Of a stretch of 64,000 nucleotides of DNA, positions 33,929-42,075 are shown piece by piece. The notes beneath the pieces are model-generated. The model saw only the letters and a list, made by a program, of their open reading frames with translations. It was not told where the DNA came from and did no database searches. The translations under genes and the position numbers were made by a program. Every line of letters starts with the position of its first letter. Positions within the stretch are counted from its first letter, which is position 1. This stretch comes from Mycobacterium hubeiense (GTDB taxonomy: Bacteria; Actinomycetota; Actinomycetes; Mycobacteriales; Mycobacteriaceae), in the NCBI RefSeq assembly GCF_002838065.1, contig NZ_PIZU01000020.1:1-64000 (forward strand). Reading direction: 5' to 3'.

Positions 33929-34696
33929 GTGGGGCTCGCCATTCCCGCGCGGCGCCGGCGCCGACGGACCCGAGGCTGGGTCGTCGCTGTGCTGGTGGTC
34001 GTCGCGCTCGTGTTGTTCGTGACGTGGATGCAGCAGCGAACGCCGGCGTCATCACCGTCGTCGTCCCTCGCGCCTCCCACGACGTCGACCTCCGCGCCGG
34101 CGCCGGTGGTGGCACCACCCGCCAATCCCCGCTTCGACCACGCCCGCGACCTGCTGGACCGACTGCCCGTGCGCGGCTGGGACCGCCGCACCGACTTCGC
34201 GCGCTACCGGTTCGGCGAGGCCTGGAGCGACGACGTCAACGTCGAGTTCGGCCGCAACGGCTGCAATACCCGCGACGACATCCTGAGGCGTGATCTGGCC
34301 AACCTCGTGGTGCGGCCCGGCACCTGTTACGCGCAAAGCGGTGTGCTGCACGACCCGTACACCGGCGCCACGATCGCATTCGTCCGCGGCCCCGACACCT
34401 CAAGCACCGTCCAGATCGACCACCTCGTGTCATTGGCCGACGCCTGGTACAAGGGCGCGCGCGACTGGGACGACCAACGCCGCCGCGACTTCGCCAACGA
34501 TCCGCGCAACCTGGTCGCCGTCGGTGGACAAGCCAACTTTGACAAGGCTTTTCGCGATGTCGCCAGTTGGCTGCCGCCCAACCCGGCGTTCCGCTGCGAG
34601 TTCGTCGCGCGTCAGATCGACGTGAAGACGGCGTACGGGCTGTGGCTGTCCGCCAAGGAGAAGCGCGCCATGGAAGACGTGCTGGCTAGCTGCTGA
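33929..34696 (+). CDS. Exported or membrane-anchored HNH-like nuclease (DUF1524)
   Basis: 255 aa, GTG start. Very basic N-terminus (ARRRRRRTRG) then a membrane/signal segment (WVVAVLVVVALVLFVTWM), a serine/threonine/proline linker, and a DUF1524 (GmrSD C-terminal-like) domain from about residue 70. Catalytic-type motifs: VQIDHLVSLADAW (DH) and the downstream FANDPRNLVAVGGQAN (N). Predicted to act outside the cell as a nuclease. Its last 11 bp overlap the convergent cyclo-ligase gene. Confidence 0.85.
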   Translation: MGLAIPARRRRRRTRGWVVAVLVVVALVLFVTWMQQRTPASSPSSSLAPPTTSTSAPAPVVAPPANPRFDHARDLLDRLPVRGWDRRTDFARYRFGEAWSDDVNVEFGRNGCNTRDDILRRDLANLVVRPGTCYAQSGVLHDPYTGATIAFVRGPDTSSTVQIDHLVSLADAWYKGARDWDDQRRRDFANDPRNLVAVGGQANFDKAFRDVASWLPPNPAFRCEFVARQIDVKTAYGLWLSAKEKRAMEDVLASC

Positions 34697-35270
34697 GCGC
34701 CACCACGCCGCTGGGGGTGAGCGCGTGCGTCATCCGCACGTCGTGCGGTTCGGCGGGCAGTCGCTCGACGAGTTCCTCGTCGCGCACGACGGCGATCAAC
34801 CGGGCCGCCGGATCGGCGAGCGGCAGCGAGCGGTCGTAGTACCCCGCGCCGCGGCCCAGCCGAGCACCGGTGCGGTCGACGGCGAGGGCCGGGACGAGGA
34901 CGACGCGGGCATCGGCGATTGCCTCCGCGGGAAGCCGGGGCGGCGGCGGCTCCTTCAGCCCGAACCGGGCGTCGACGAGCTCGCCGGGCCGATACTCGCC
35001 CCACTGCAGGGGAGCGGCTTCGCTGGGCGCCACCGGCAGCAGCACCCGCGCGCCCAGTCGCAGCAGGTTGTCGACGAGGTCGATCGACCCGGGTTCGGTG
35101 CCCATCGGCACATATGCGCACACCGTGTCACCGAGACCGACCAGGTCGGGCAGATGCGCTTCGATCGCTGTCGCCTCGTGGTCGCGTTGCTGCGGCGTCA
35201 TGGCCCGGCGGGCCGCCAGGATCGCCGCCCGAACCTCCGCTTTTTCCCGCGAGATCACGGGGTACACCAT
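34686..35270 (-). CDS. 5-formyltetrahydrofolate cyclo-ligase (Rv0992c-type)
   Basis: 194 aa. Converts 5-formyl-THF to 5,10-methenyl-THF with ATP. Motifs: SREKAEVRAAILAARRAM, VCAYVPMGTEPGSID, VPALAVDRTGARLGRGAGYYD (the ATP/folate loop RLGRGxGYYD). Complete length. Divergent from galU by 47 bp. Confidence 0.93.
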   Translation of the reverse strand: MVYPVISREKAEVRAAILAARRAMTPQQRDHEATAIEAHLPDLVGLGDTVCAYVPMGTEPGSIDLVDNLLRLGARVLLPVAPSEAAPLQWGEYRPGELVDARFGLKEPPPPRLPAEAIADARVVLVPALAVDRTGARLGRGAGYYDRSLPLADPAARLIAVVRDEELVERLPAEPHDVRMTHALTPSGVVALSS

Positions 35271-35317
35271 GACAGGTGACGCTGAGCGTTCGACGACAAA
35301 CCATTAATGTGTGAACG

Positions 35318-36229
35318 ATGACTGGGCCTGAGGTTGCTATTCCGCGCACCGCGGTCGTGCCGGCCGCGGGTCTGGGAACCAGATTTCTGCCGGCCACCAA
35401 GACGGTGCCCAAAGAGTTGTTGCCGGTGGTTGACACACCGGGCATCGAGCTGGTGGCCGCCGAGGCGGCCGAAGCCGGCGCCGAGCGCCTGATCATCGTC
35501 ACGTCCGAAGGCAAGGACAGCGTCGTCGCGCACTTTGTCGAAGACCTGGTGCTGGAGGGCACGCTCGAAGCGCGCGGCAAGAAGTCGATGCTGGAGAAGG
35601 TGCGTCGCGCCCCGGCGTTGATCAAGGTCGAGTCGGTGGTGCAGGCCGAGCCGCTCGGCCTGGGCCATGCCGTCAGTTGTGTCGAGCCGTCGCTGTCGCC
35701 GGACGAAGACGCCATCGCGGTGCTGCTGCCCGACGACCTGGTGTTGCCGACCGGCGTGCTGGAGACCATGTCGAAAGTCCGTGCCAAGCGCGGAGGTTCG
35801 GTGCTGTGCGCCATCGAGGTGCCTACCGACGAGATCAGCGCGTACGGCGTGTTCGACGTCGAGACGGTGCCCGACGCCGTCAACCCCAACGTGCTTCGGG
35901 TCAAGGGCATGGTGGAAAAGCCCAAGGCCGCCGATGCGCCGTCGCCGTACGCCGCCGCCGGGCGCTATGTGCTGGACCGCGCGATTTTCGATGCGCTGCG
36001 GCGGGTTCCGCGTGGCGCGGGCGGTGAGATTCAGCTGACCGACGCGATCGCGCTGCTGATCGACGAGGGCCATCCCGTACATGTGGTGGTGCATCGCGGA
36101 TCTCGACACGACTTGGGAAATCCCGGCGGCTACCTCAAGGCTGCGGTTGACTTTGCCCTGGAACGCGACGACTACGGACCCGAGCTGCGGCGGTGGTTGG
36201 TAGAGCGGTTGGGGCTGACCGAACACTAG
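35318..36229 (+). CDS. galU: UTP-glucose-1-phosphate uridylyltransferase
   Basis: 303 aa. Makes UDP-glucose for glycolipids, arabinogalactan precursors and trehalose. N-terminal nucleotide loop AAGLGTRFLPATKTVPKELLP, QAEPLGLGHAV and the VLLPDDLVL metal-site strand are intact. Lysine in VEKP (residue about 200) contacts UTP. Starts ATG 35318 and precedes glp by 21 bp. Confidence 0.96.
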   Translation: MTGPEVAIPRTAVVPAAGLGTRFLPATKTVPKELLPVVDTPGIELVAAEAAEAGAERLIIVTSEGKDSVVAHFVEDLVLEGTLEARGKKSMLEKVRRAPALIKVESVVQAEPLGLGHAVSCVEPSLSPDEDAIAVLLPDDLVLPTGVLETMSKVRAKRGGSVLCAIEVPTDEISAYGVFDVETVPDAVNPNVLRVKGMVEKPKAADAPSPYAAAGRYVLDRAIFDALRRVPRGAGGEIQLTDAIALLIDEGHPVHVVVHRGSRHDLGNPGGYLKAAVDFALERDDYGPELRRWLVERLGLTEH

Positions 36230-36250
36230 ATCTGCGGAGAGAGGCGTGCT

Positions 36251-37501
36251 GTGCGCTCGGTAGAGGAGCAGCAGGCGCGGGTGGCTGCCGCTGCGGTGGC
36301 GCCCAGGCCGGTGCGGGTGGCGATCGCCGAGGCCCAGGGTTTGATGTGCGCGGAGGAAGTCGTCACCGAACGTCCGCTGCCGGGTTTCGACCAAGCCGCC
36401 ATCGACGGGTACGCGGTGCGCAGCGTCGACGTGTTGGGCGCTGGCGAGGCTTCTGAGGACGGCGACGGCGAAATCAGCCTTCCCGTAATGGGATCCATCG
36501 AGGCGGGGGCCCGGACGCCGAGCCGGTTGCAACCGCGTCAGGCTGCGCGTGTGCAAACCGGTGCGCCGATGCCGACGCTCGCCGATGCGGTGCTGCCGCT
36601 GCGCTGGACCGACGGCGGGCAGAACCGGGTGCGGGTGCTGCGGGGGGTGCGGTCGGGGGCATATGTGCGGCGCACCGGCGACGATGTGCAGCCCGGTGAT
36701 GTGGCGGTGCGCGCGGGCACGATCATCGGGCCCGCCCAGGTCGGGCTGTTGGCGGCGGTGGGACGTGAACGCGTGCTGGTGCATCCGCGGCCCCGGCTGT
36801 CGGTGATGTGCGTCGGCGGCGAGCTGGTCGACATCTCGCGCACGCCGGGCAACGGGCAGGTCTATGACGTCAACTCCTACGCGTTGGCGGCCGCGGGGCG
36901 CGACGCAGGCGCCGAGGTCACCCGCGTCGGAATCGTCGACACCGATCCGGCAGTGCTTCGGGAAACCGTTGAGGGACAACTCAATCGGGCCGAAGTGGTG
37001 GTGATCGCCGGCGCCGTAGGCGGGGCCGCGGCCGAGGGCGTACGGCAGGTGCTGTCCGAGCTGGGCGAAATGGAGGTCACCCGGATCGCGATGCATCCGG
37101 GTTCGGTGCAGGGTTTCGGGCAGTTGGGCCGCGACGGTGTGCCAGTGTTTCTGTTGCCGGCCAATCCGGTGTCGGCGTTGGTGGTGTTCGAGGTGATGGT
37201 GCGTCCGCTGATCCGGATGTCGCTGGGCAAGCGGCAACCGATGCGCAGAATCGTGCAGGCGCGCACGCTGTCACCGATCACGTCGGTGCCGGGGCGCAAG
37301 GGATTTCTGCGCGGGCAATTGATGCGCGACCAGGACACCGGCGAATATCTGGTGCAGGCGCTCGGCGGGGCGCCGGGTGCGTCGTCGCATCTGCTGGCCA
37401 CCCTGGCCGAGGCGAACTGTCTGGTGATCGTTCCCAGTGAGGCCGAAGAGATCCGCACCGGCGAGATCGTCGATGTTGCATTCCTAGCCCAGCGCGGCTG
37501 A
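36251..37501 (+). CDS. glp: Gephyrin-like molybdotransferase Glp (MoeA1-type)
   Basis: 416 aa, GTG start. MoeA fold with RPLPGFDQAAIDGYAVRS (the DGYA loop), a PMPTLADAVLPLRW region and the MogA-like domain with AGAVGGAAAEGVRQVL and HPGSVQGFGQLG. It was long called moeA1. In Corynebacterium the orthologue Glp binds FtsZ and a membrane receptor GlpR; that receptor is encoded two genes downstream here (38374). A canonical PGGVSxG-type GGTG signature is altered to GAVGGAAA, in line with loss or change of molybdotransfer activity. Confidence 0.88.
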   Translation: MRSVEEQQARVAAAAVAPRPVRVAIAEAQGLMCAEEVVTERPLPGFDQAAIDGYAVRSVDVLGAGEASEDGDGEISLPVMGSIEAGARTPSRLQPRQAARVQTGAPMPTLADAVLPLRWTDGGQNRVRVLRGVRSGAYVRRTGDDVQPGDVAVRAGTIIGPAQVGLLAAVGRERVLVHPRPRLSVMCVGGELVDISRTPGNGQVYDVNSYALAAAGRDAGAEVTRVGIVDTDPAVLRETVEGQLNRAEVVVIAGAVGGAAAEGVRQVLSELGEMEVTRIAMHPGSVQGFGQLGRDGVPVFLLPANPVSALVVFEVMVRPLIRMSLGKRQPMRRIVQARTLSPITSVPGRKGFLRGQLMRDQDTGEYLVQALGGAPGASSHLLATLAEANCLVIVPSEAEEIRTGEIVDVAFLAQRG

Positions 37502-37502
37502 C

Positions 37503-38156
37503 GTGAACCTGTGGCGTTCAACCTCGATGCATCCCGGCTGGCCGATGCCGGTGGGTCCTTTGCGGGTGCCCGCGGGTGTGGTGCGGCTGCGGCCGGTGCG
37601 GCTGCGCGACGCTGCGGCGTGGAGCCGCATCAGGTTGGCCGACCGTGCGCATCTGGAGCCGTGGGAGCCCGTCACGGGCGTGGATTGGGAAGTGCGGCAT
37701 GCGATTTCGTCGTGGCCAGCGGTGTGCTCAGGGCTGCGGGCGGAGGCGCGCAAGGGTCGGATGCTGCCGTATGTGATCGAACTGGACGGGCAGTTCACCG
37801 GCCAGCTCACGATCGGGAACGTCACGCATGGCGCGCTGCGCTCGGCGTGGATCGGGTATTGGGTGGCCAGCTCGGCGACGGGCGGGGGAGTGGCGACCGC
37901 GGCATTGGCACTGGGGTTGGACCATTGCTTCGGCCCGGTGATGCTGCATCGCGTCGAGGCGACGGTGCGCCCGGAGAACGCGGCGAGCCGGGCGGTGCTG
38001 GCGAAGGTGGGCTTTCGCGAGGAGGGGCTGCTGCGGCGGTACCTCGAGGTCGACGGCGCGTGGCGCGACCACCTGTTGGTGGCGATCACGATCGACGAGC
38101 TACAGGGGTCGGCGACGTCGGCGCTGGTGCGCTCGGGATTGGCGAGCTGGTCGTAG
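37503..38156 (+). CDS. rimJ: GNAT acetyltransferase, RimJ-like
   Basis: 217 aa from GTG 37503; internal ATGs at codons 9 and 15 are possible starts. GNAT features: VVRLRPVRLRDAAAWSRIR, YWVASSATGGGVATAALALG (acetyl-CoA pyrophosphate loop, here SSATGGG), RVEATVRPENAASRAVLAKVGF and EEGLLRRYLEVDG. Family members acetylate the N-terminus of ribosomal proteins. It starts 1 bp after glp. Confidence 0.88.
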   Translation: MNLWRSTSMHPGWPMPVGPLRVPAGVVRLRPVRLRDAAAWSRIRLADRAHLEPWEPVTGVDWEVRHAISSWPAVCSGLRAEARKGRMLPYVIELDGQFTGQLTIGNVTHGALRSAWIGYWVASSATGGGVATAALALGLDHCFGPVMLHRVEATVRPENAASRAVLAKVGFREEGLLRRYLEVDGAWRDHLLVAITIDELQGSATSALVRSGLASWS

Positions 38157-38171
38157 CTGTTGCCGTTTCCT

Positions 38172-38236
38172 GCGTTGAGATTGCATTCAGGGCTGTAAAT
38201 CGGCCGTCGGCACGACCGTGAGCGCAATCTCAACGC
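38172..38236. repeat. Interspersed palindromic repeat, family R2
   Basis: Perfect 13-bp inverted arms GCGTTGAGATTGC (38172-38184) and GCAATCTCAACGC (38224-38236) around 39 bp. It occupies the gap between rimJ and glpR. Probably a mobile or hairpin-forming intergenic element; no second copy here. Confidence 0.75.
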
Positions 38237-38373
38237 CTAAGGCTGTGACTGCTGTGACATTTGTTACTGGTGGTGCTTGTATCGAGTGAATTACAGGTGT
38301 GTAATTGTCTCGGCGCGCCGTCGGTGGCTGCGCTGGTCACGGACCTAGCCTGAAGGGGAAAGGAGCAGGCTAC

Positions 38374-39378
38374 ATGCCAAGCATCCCCCAATCCCTCCTA
38401 TGGATCTCCCTCGTCGTGCTCTGGCTCTTCGTGCTGGTTCCGATGTTGATCAGTAAGCGGGACGCCGTTCGGCGCACCAGCGACGTGGCGTTGGCGACGC
38501 GTGTGCTGAACAGCGGGCAAAACCCGCGGCTGCGGCGGCGCGGACCCGCGGCCGGCCACAACAGCGACCCGGATTGGCAGCCGGCGGACGAAGACGAGGA
38601 CCTCGACGAGCTCGACGAGCCCGAGGAGGAGCCGGCCGAGCGTTCGGTGGTGGTGGCCGAAGCGGTCGTCGAAGAGCCCGAGCCCGAGTATCTCGACGTC
38701 GACGTCATCGACGAGGATGCGGCGGCGTTGCCCGTCGGCCAAACCGAAGAGCTGCCATTGGATTTCGACGAGGAGCCCGTCGAGTCCGTCGAGACTGAGG
38801 AGCCCGAAGAGCCCGTCGAGGTTGAGGAGCCCGTCGAGCCAGAAGCGGAAGCGGACGGCAGCGAGGACGAGTACGAATACGTCGACGACTCATCGGGGCT
38901 GGAGGCGCCGTCGGAGACGGATCTGCAGATCGCCGAGTCGGTGAGTGCCGCGCGTCGCCGCCGTCGCGAAACCACCACGGCGGCGGTGGTGAGCGCCCGC
39001 AAGTACGCGTTCCGCAAGCGGATGTTGGCGGGCATGGCGGCGGTGCTGATGGCCTCGGCCGTCGCGGGGTACTTCCAGGTGCCGTGGTCGTGGTGGGTGT
39101 GTGCTTCGACCGGCGCGGTGACGGTGCTCTACCTGGCGTACCTGCGGCGTCAGACCCGCATCGAGGAGCGGCTACGGCGCCGGCGCGCCCAGCGGATGGC
39201 GCGGGCGCGGTTGGGGGTGGAAAACACCGACGACCGCGAATACGACGTGGTGCCGTCGCGGCTGCGTCGACCGGGCTCAGCGGTGCTGGAGATCGACGAC
39301 GAAGACCCCATCTTCGAGCACCTCGATTACGCGCCGTCGGCGCGCCACTACGACCTGCCACGCGCAGCGGGCCAGTAG
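38374..39378 (+). CDS. glpR: Glp receptor GlpR-like membrane protein (Rv0996-type)
   Basis: 334 aa from ATG 38374, after a good AAAGGAG. N-terminal TM (LLWISLVVLWLFVLVPMLI), a long acidic Glu/Asp-rich cytoplasmic segment (about 68-190), basic stretch, two close TMs (MLAGMAAVLMASAVAGYF and WWVCASTGAVTVLYLAYL) and a basic C-terminus. This is the architecture given for GlpR, which ties Glp and FtsZ to the membrane. Expected to act at division sites and poles. Confidence 0.85.
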   Translation: MPSIPQSLLWISLVVLWLFVLVPMLISKRDAVRRTSDVALATRVLNSGQNPRLRRRGPAAGHNSDPDWQPADEDEDLDELDEPEEEPAERSVVVAEAVVEEPEPEYLDVDVIDEDAAALPVGQTEELPLDFDEEPVESVETEEPEEPVEVEEPVEPEAEADGSEDEYEYVDDSSGLEAPSETDLQIAESVSAARRRRRETTTAAVVSARKYAFRKRMLAGMAAVLMASAVAGYFQVPWSWWVCASTGAVTVLYLAYLRRQTRIEERLRRRRAQRMARARLGVENTDDREYDVVPSRLRRPGSAVLEIDDEDPIFEHLDYAPSARHYDLPRAAGQ

Positions 39379-39424
39379 TTTTCGATCGACGCCGCGGGAC
39401 TGGTAGCCTGTGCTACCGGTATCA

Positions 39425-39497
39425 GGGGCTATGGCGCAGTTGGTAGCGCGACTCGTTCGCATCGAGTAGGTCAGGGGTTCGATTCCCCTTAGCTCCA
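39425..39497 (+). tRNA. tRNA-Ala (anticodon CGC)
   Basis: Cloverleaf folds fully: acceptor GGGGCTA/TAGCTCC with the G3:U70 wobble that marks alanine tRNA, D arm GCGC AGTTGGTA GCGC, anticodon arm ACTCG TTCGCAT CGAGT with anticodon CGC, T arm AGGGG TTCGATT CCCCT, discriminator A. The 3' CCA is not encoded. Reads codon GCG. Confidence 0.96.
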
Positions 39498-39519
39498 CAA
39501 CATTCGAGCAGGTCACTGC

Positions 39520-40065
39520 CTATGCCGCGCAAGCGGCGGGTGCCCACAGGCCTCGCCCATTGGTGCGCGCATCCACTTCTGCCGCGCGGAAGCGGTCCTG
39601 GTATTTGTACGGCAGCTCGTAGGTGTACTCGTGGGCGAACCCGTCATAAATCATGTCCAGATTGAACAGCCGACCGGTGCCGGTCCACACGTAGGCGAGG
39701 GTGCGCCCGTACCGATCGACGGCGTCCTGGAATGGGTCTCTCTCGAGGTACACCGATTGGCCGTTCAAAACGGCGGCGGCGCGCTCGAATGCCTGTTGCG
39801 CGAAGCACTCCACCGGCTTACGAGGGTCGTGTAGCTCTGGGGTGTCCATTCCGATCAGGCGGACCTTCTCGCGTGCACCGTTGTTGTCGACCCAGATCGT
39901 GTCTCCATCAGACACTTTGGTCACTGGAAACGGCCCGGTGACGTTATCGGTGGGCATGACGGGGTAGTCCGGTTGAGCCACCGACGTCGCCGCACTCCCG
40001 ACGAACACGGCCGCCGCCACGAGAGCGGCCGCGGCAGCGCGAGCGATGCTAGTAGTACGCGACAT
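39520..40065 (-). CDS. Secreted staphylococcal-nuclease-like (thermonuclease) protein
   Basis: 181 aa from ATG 40065 (MSRTTSIARAAAAALV); ATG 40074 is three codons upstream. Signal peptide with cleavage near SVAQPDYP. SNase fold: VSDGDTIWVDN, KVRLIGMDTPELHDPR (R and D of the calcium/catalytic site), VYLERDPFQDAVDRYGRTLAYVW (E and R). Predicted extracellular nuclease. Transcribed toward the tRNA. Confidence 0.88.
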   Translation of the reverse strand: MSRTTSIARAAAAALVAAAVFVGSAATSVAQPDYPVMPTDNVTGPFPVTKVSDGDTIWVDNNGAREKVRLIGMDTPELHDPRKPVECFAQQAFERAAAVLNGQSVYLERDPFQDAVDRYGRTLAYVWTGTGRLFNLDMIYDGFAHEYTYELPYKYQDRFRAAEVDARTNGRGLWAPAACAA

Positions 40066-40134
40066 CGATTCCATTGTCCCGCAGGCCTTTAGGCGGCATG
40101 CAGCACTTTGAATACTCCGACGCCGTCGTCAGAT

Positions 40135-40431
40135 TCAGACATTGGCTGCCAGCCGGTGAATGCGCTCCAGCTCTTCGTTCTTCTCAAGGCGCACCAGGTC
40201 GGCGTCGTAGCGTGCCTGTAAATTGATCCAGAACATGTCGCTGACGCCGAGTGCCCGCGACAGCCGCAGCCCTGTGTCAGCGGTGATAGAGCGCCGGCCT
40301 GAGAGGATCTCGCTCAGCCGCGTCTGCGGGACGTTGATCTCCTTGGCGAGACGGTAAGCACTGATGCCCATCGGCCCGAGGAAGTCCTCGGCGAGAATCT
40401 CACCAGGGTGGGTAGGTGCGAAATCAGCCAT
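40135..40431 (-). CDS. higA: HigA-type antitoxin
   Basis: 98 aa from ATG 40431, behind AGGAGG. Typical start DFAPTHPGEILAEDFL, then Xre helix-turn-helix (ISAYRLAKEINVPQTRLSEILSGRRSIT, quoted in part) and LGVSDMFWINLQARYD. Neutralises HigB and represses the operon. Second gene, as is normal for higBA. Confidence 0.92.
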   Translation of the reverse strand: MADFAPTHPGEILAEDFLGPMGISAYRLAKEINVPQTRLSEILSGRRSITADTGLRLSRALGVSDMFWINLQARYDADLVRLEKNEELERIHRLAANV

Positions 40432-40445
40432 TGCCTCCTCCTTTC

Positions 40446-40727
40446 TCAGTGGTAATCGACCAACTCGACATCGTCTGCGCCGCCATTGCTCCATCTGAAG
40501 CAGATGCGGTACTGGTCATTGACACGGATACTGTGTTGTCCTTCGCGAGGCGGTTGGAGCTTCTCCAAGCGGTTGCCCGGCGGAACTCTCAGGTCATTGA
40601 TGTTCTCCGCGGCGTCGAGGATTTGCAGCTTCCGGCGAGCCGCTTTCGCGAGCTCTTTGCTGATCCCCTTCGGGCAGCTCAGGTCCCAGATCTTTTGGGT
40701 GTCGCCGTCGCTGAACGAGCGGATCAC
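40446..40727 (-). CDS. higB: HigB-type mRNA-interferase toxin
   Basis: 93 aa from GTG 40727 (VIRSFSDGDTQKIWD). RelE/HigB fold: KAARRKLQILDAAENINDLR, PPGNRLEKLQ, QHSIRVNDQYRICFRW and ELVDYH. Cleaves mRNA on the ribosome when free of HigA. The operator palindromes lie directly upstream, starting 8 bp from the start codon. Confidence 0.93.
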   Translation of the reverse strand: MIRSFSDGDTQKIWDLSCPKGISKELAKAARRKLQILDAAENINDLRVPPGNRLEKLQPPREGQHSIRVNDQYRICFRWSNGGADDVELVDYH

Positions 40728-40734
40728 CAGCCAA

Positions 40735-40773
40735 TACTAACGGCTTGCGTTACTAACGTCAAGCGTTAGTAAC
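40735..40773. promoter_or_regulatory. higBA operator with three half-sites
   Basis: Inverted repeat GTTACTAACG (40749-40758), TCAAG, CGTTAGTAAC (40764-40773). A third half-site, TACTAACG, is a direct repeat at 40735-40742, 16 bp from the second. All three are 8-46 bp upstream of higB. The arrangement suits a HigA dimer plus a second binding step. Confidence 0.75.
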
Positions 40774-40782
40774 TGCTGCGTC

Positions 40783-42003
40783 TTACGCCACCTGACTCAC
40801 GTGCGCCGCAGACTGGCCGATCGTGGCGTCGTCGTCACCGATCATCGTGCGCAGCAACGCTTTCTGCTCGCGCGAACCGCGCGCAGCGGCGCGGTCCATC
40901 CCGCCAGGCACCGCAATGGCGGCGACACTGCGGGCGACATTCACCGGCAACCGCAGCACCGGGTACCACGGCGGCACATACGCGGGCAGGCCCAACGAAC
41001 GCATCGCGCGGGGGCCTAGGAAGCCGCTCGCCACCGACAGGTGCTGCGCTCTTGCGAGACGACGACGCAGGCCGGGCAGCGTGCGGTATAGCCAGGCCAG
41101 CGGGTCGTCGGCCATGGGCATCGCCAGCTGCTTCGTCGACTCGTCGGGTTCTGAAAGCGCGGTGAGCGTGTGATAGAGCACGCGGATGCCATCGCGGAAG
41201 TTGCGCGGCAGCCACTCGTCGCGCACGCCGATCAAATAGCCAACGTAGCGCGTCAGGTGCGCGATGGCGTCCAAATCGCCTCGCGCGGGCACGATTCCCA
41301 TCCCCAGCGCTCCCGCCGGCGGCGCGATGAGCGCGCCGACCAGCGTGGCCGCCATATCCGTCTGGTTGACCGGTACACCCCACTCGTCGCCGCGCCAGTC
41401 GGGCATCGCCGCGACGTGCCGGCGCACGAACGCGTGGATCAGTCGCACCCGCAGCGTCGACTGGTAACCGATACCCGACGGGACCATGCCGCCGTCGGCG
41501 ATGATGTCCAACGCCCACTGCATGGTCTCGGCGAATCGCTTGTTCGAGCCCTTCTCCAGAGCGCCGGTCCGCACGAGCGTCTTGTTGAATCCCGAAAACT
41601 GGTAGCCGCCAAGCAAAGCCACGTCTCGCGCAATGTATATGCCGTCGGCGCCGCCGCGTCGCATCGCCCGCTGCCCCCGCCGCAGCTGGTCCCAGTCGAC
41701 CCAATCGGGAACCGTCTCGACCTTCTGGAAGAACTCACGCAATGGCTCCGGCGCCTCGGGCACATTGGCAATGCCTTCGGTGAGCGCGCGATCGAACAGC
41801 GGCCGCGTCTGCTCCATGCCGGTGGCCGACATCCACTCGACCAGGCGATCCATCGGTTCGTCGCCGACGGTCAACTGCTCGCCGAGCTCGCGCCACTGTT
41901 CCGGCGTCGGCTCGCCCACGCCCATCACCGTCGCGAACAACCGAACAGCAGTCGGCACCGGGCGCGGTTGGTCGGGATGCCGAGCCGGGATCGACGTGTT
42001 CAT
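40783..42003 (-). CDS. MpaB-like oxygenase-related protein (DUF2236/Lcp family)
   Basis: 406 aa. The pattern resembles DUF2236/Lcp (latex-clearing, MpaB) heme-binding oxygenases: DWDQLRRGQRAMRRGG, ALLGGYQFSGFNKTLVRTG, FAETMQWALDIIADGG and RLIHAFVRRHVA with histidine. Its substrate is unknown. Divergent from a TetR regulator 72 bp away, which probably controls it. Confidence 0.82.
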   Translation of the reverse strand: MNTSIPARHPDQPRPVPTAVRLFATVMGVGEPTPEQWRELGEQLTVGDEPMDRLVEWMSATGMEQTRPLFDRALTEGIANVPEAPEPLREFFQKVETVPDWVDWDQLRRGQRAMRRGGADGIYIARDVALLGGYQFSGFNKTLVRTGALEKGSNKRFAETMQWALDIIADGGMVPSGIGYQSTLRVRLIHAFVRRHVAAMPDWRGDEWGVPVNQTDMAATLVGALIAPPAGALGMGIVPARGDLDAIAHLTRYVGYLIGVRDEWLPRNFRDGIRVLYHTLTALSEPDESTKQLAMPMADDPLAWLYRTLPGLRRRLARAQHLSVASGFLGPRAMRSLGLPAYVPPWYPVLRLPVNVARSVAAIAVPGGMDRAAARGSREQKALLRTMIGDDDATIGQSAAHVSQVA

Positions 42004-42075
42004 CGCAGCGCTCCTCGGGCGTCAATTTGGATAACGCATGTGTGCCGAATGTAGGTCGCGGGTATCGTGCTGTCA

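Noticed and set aside
37511..38221. Plus-strand frame overlapping rimJ in frame 2
   Set aside because: Alanine/glycine/arginine-rich shadow of a GC-rich gene, no motif.
42004..42075. TetR operator between the MpaB-like gene and the regulator
   Set aside because: Only weak symmetry (TTTGG...CCGAA); not enough for a feature.
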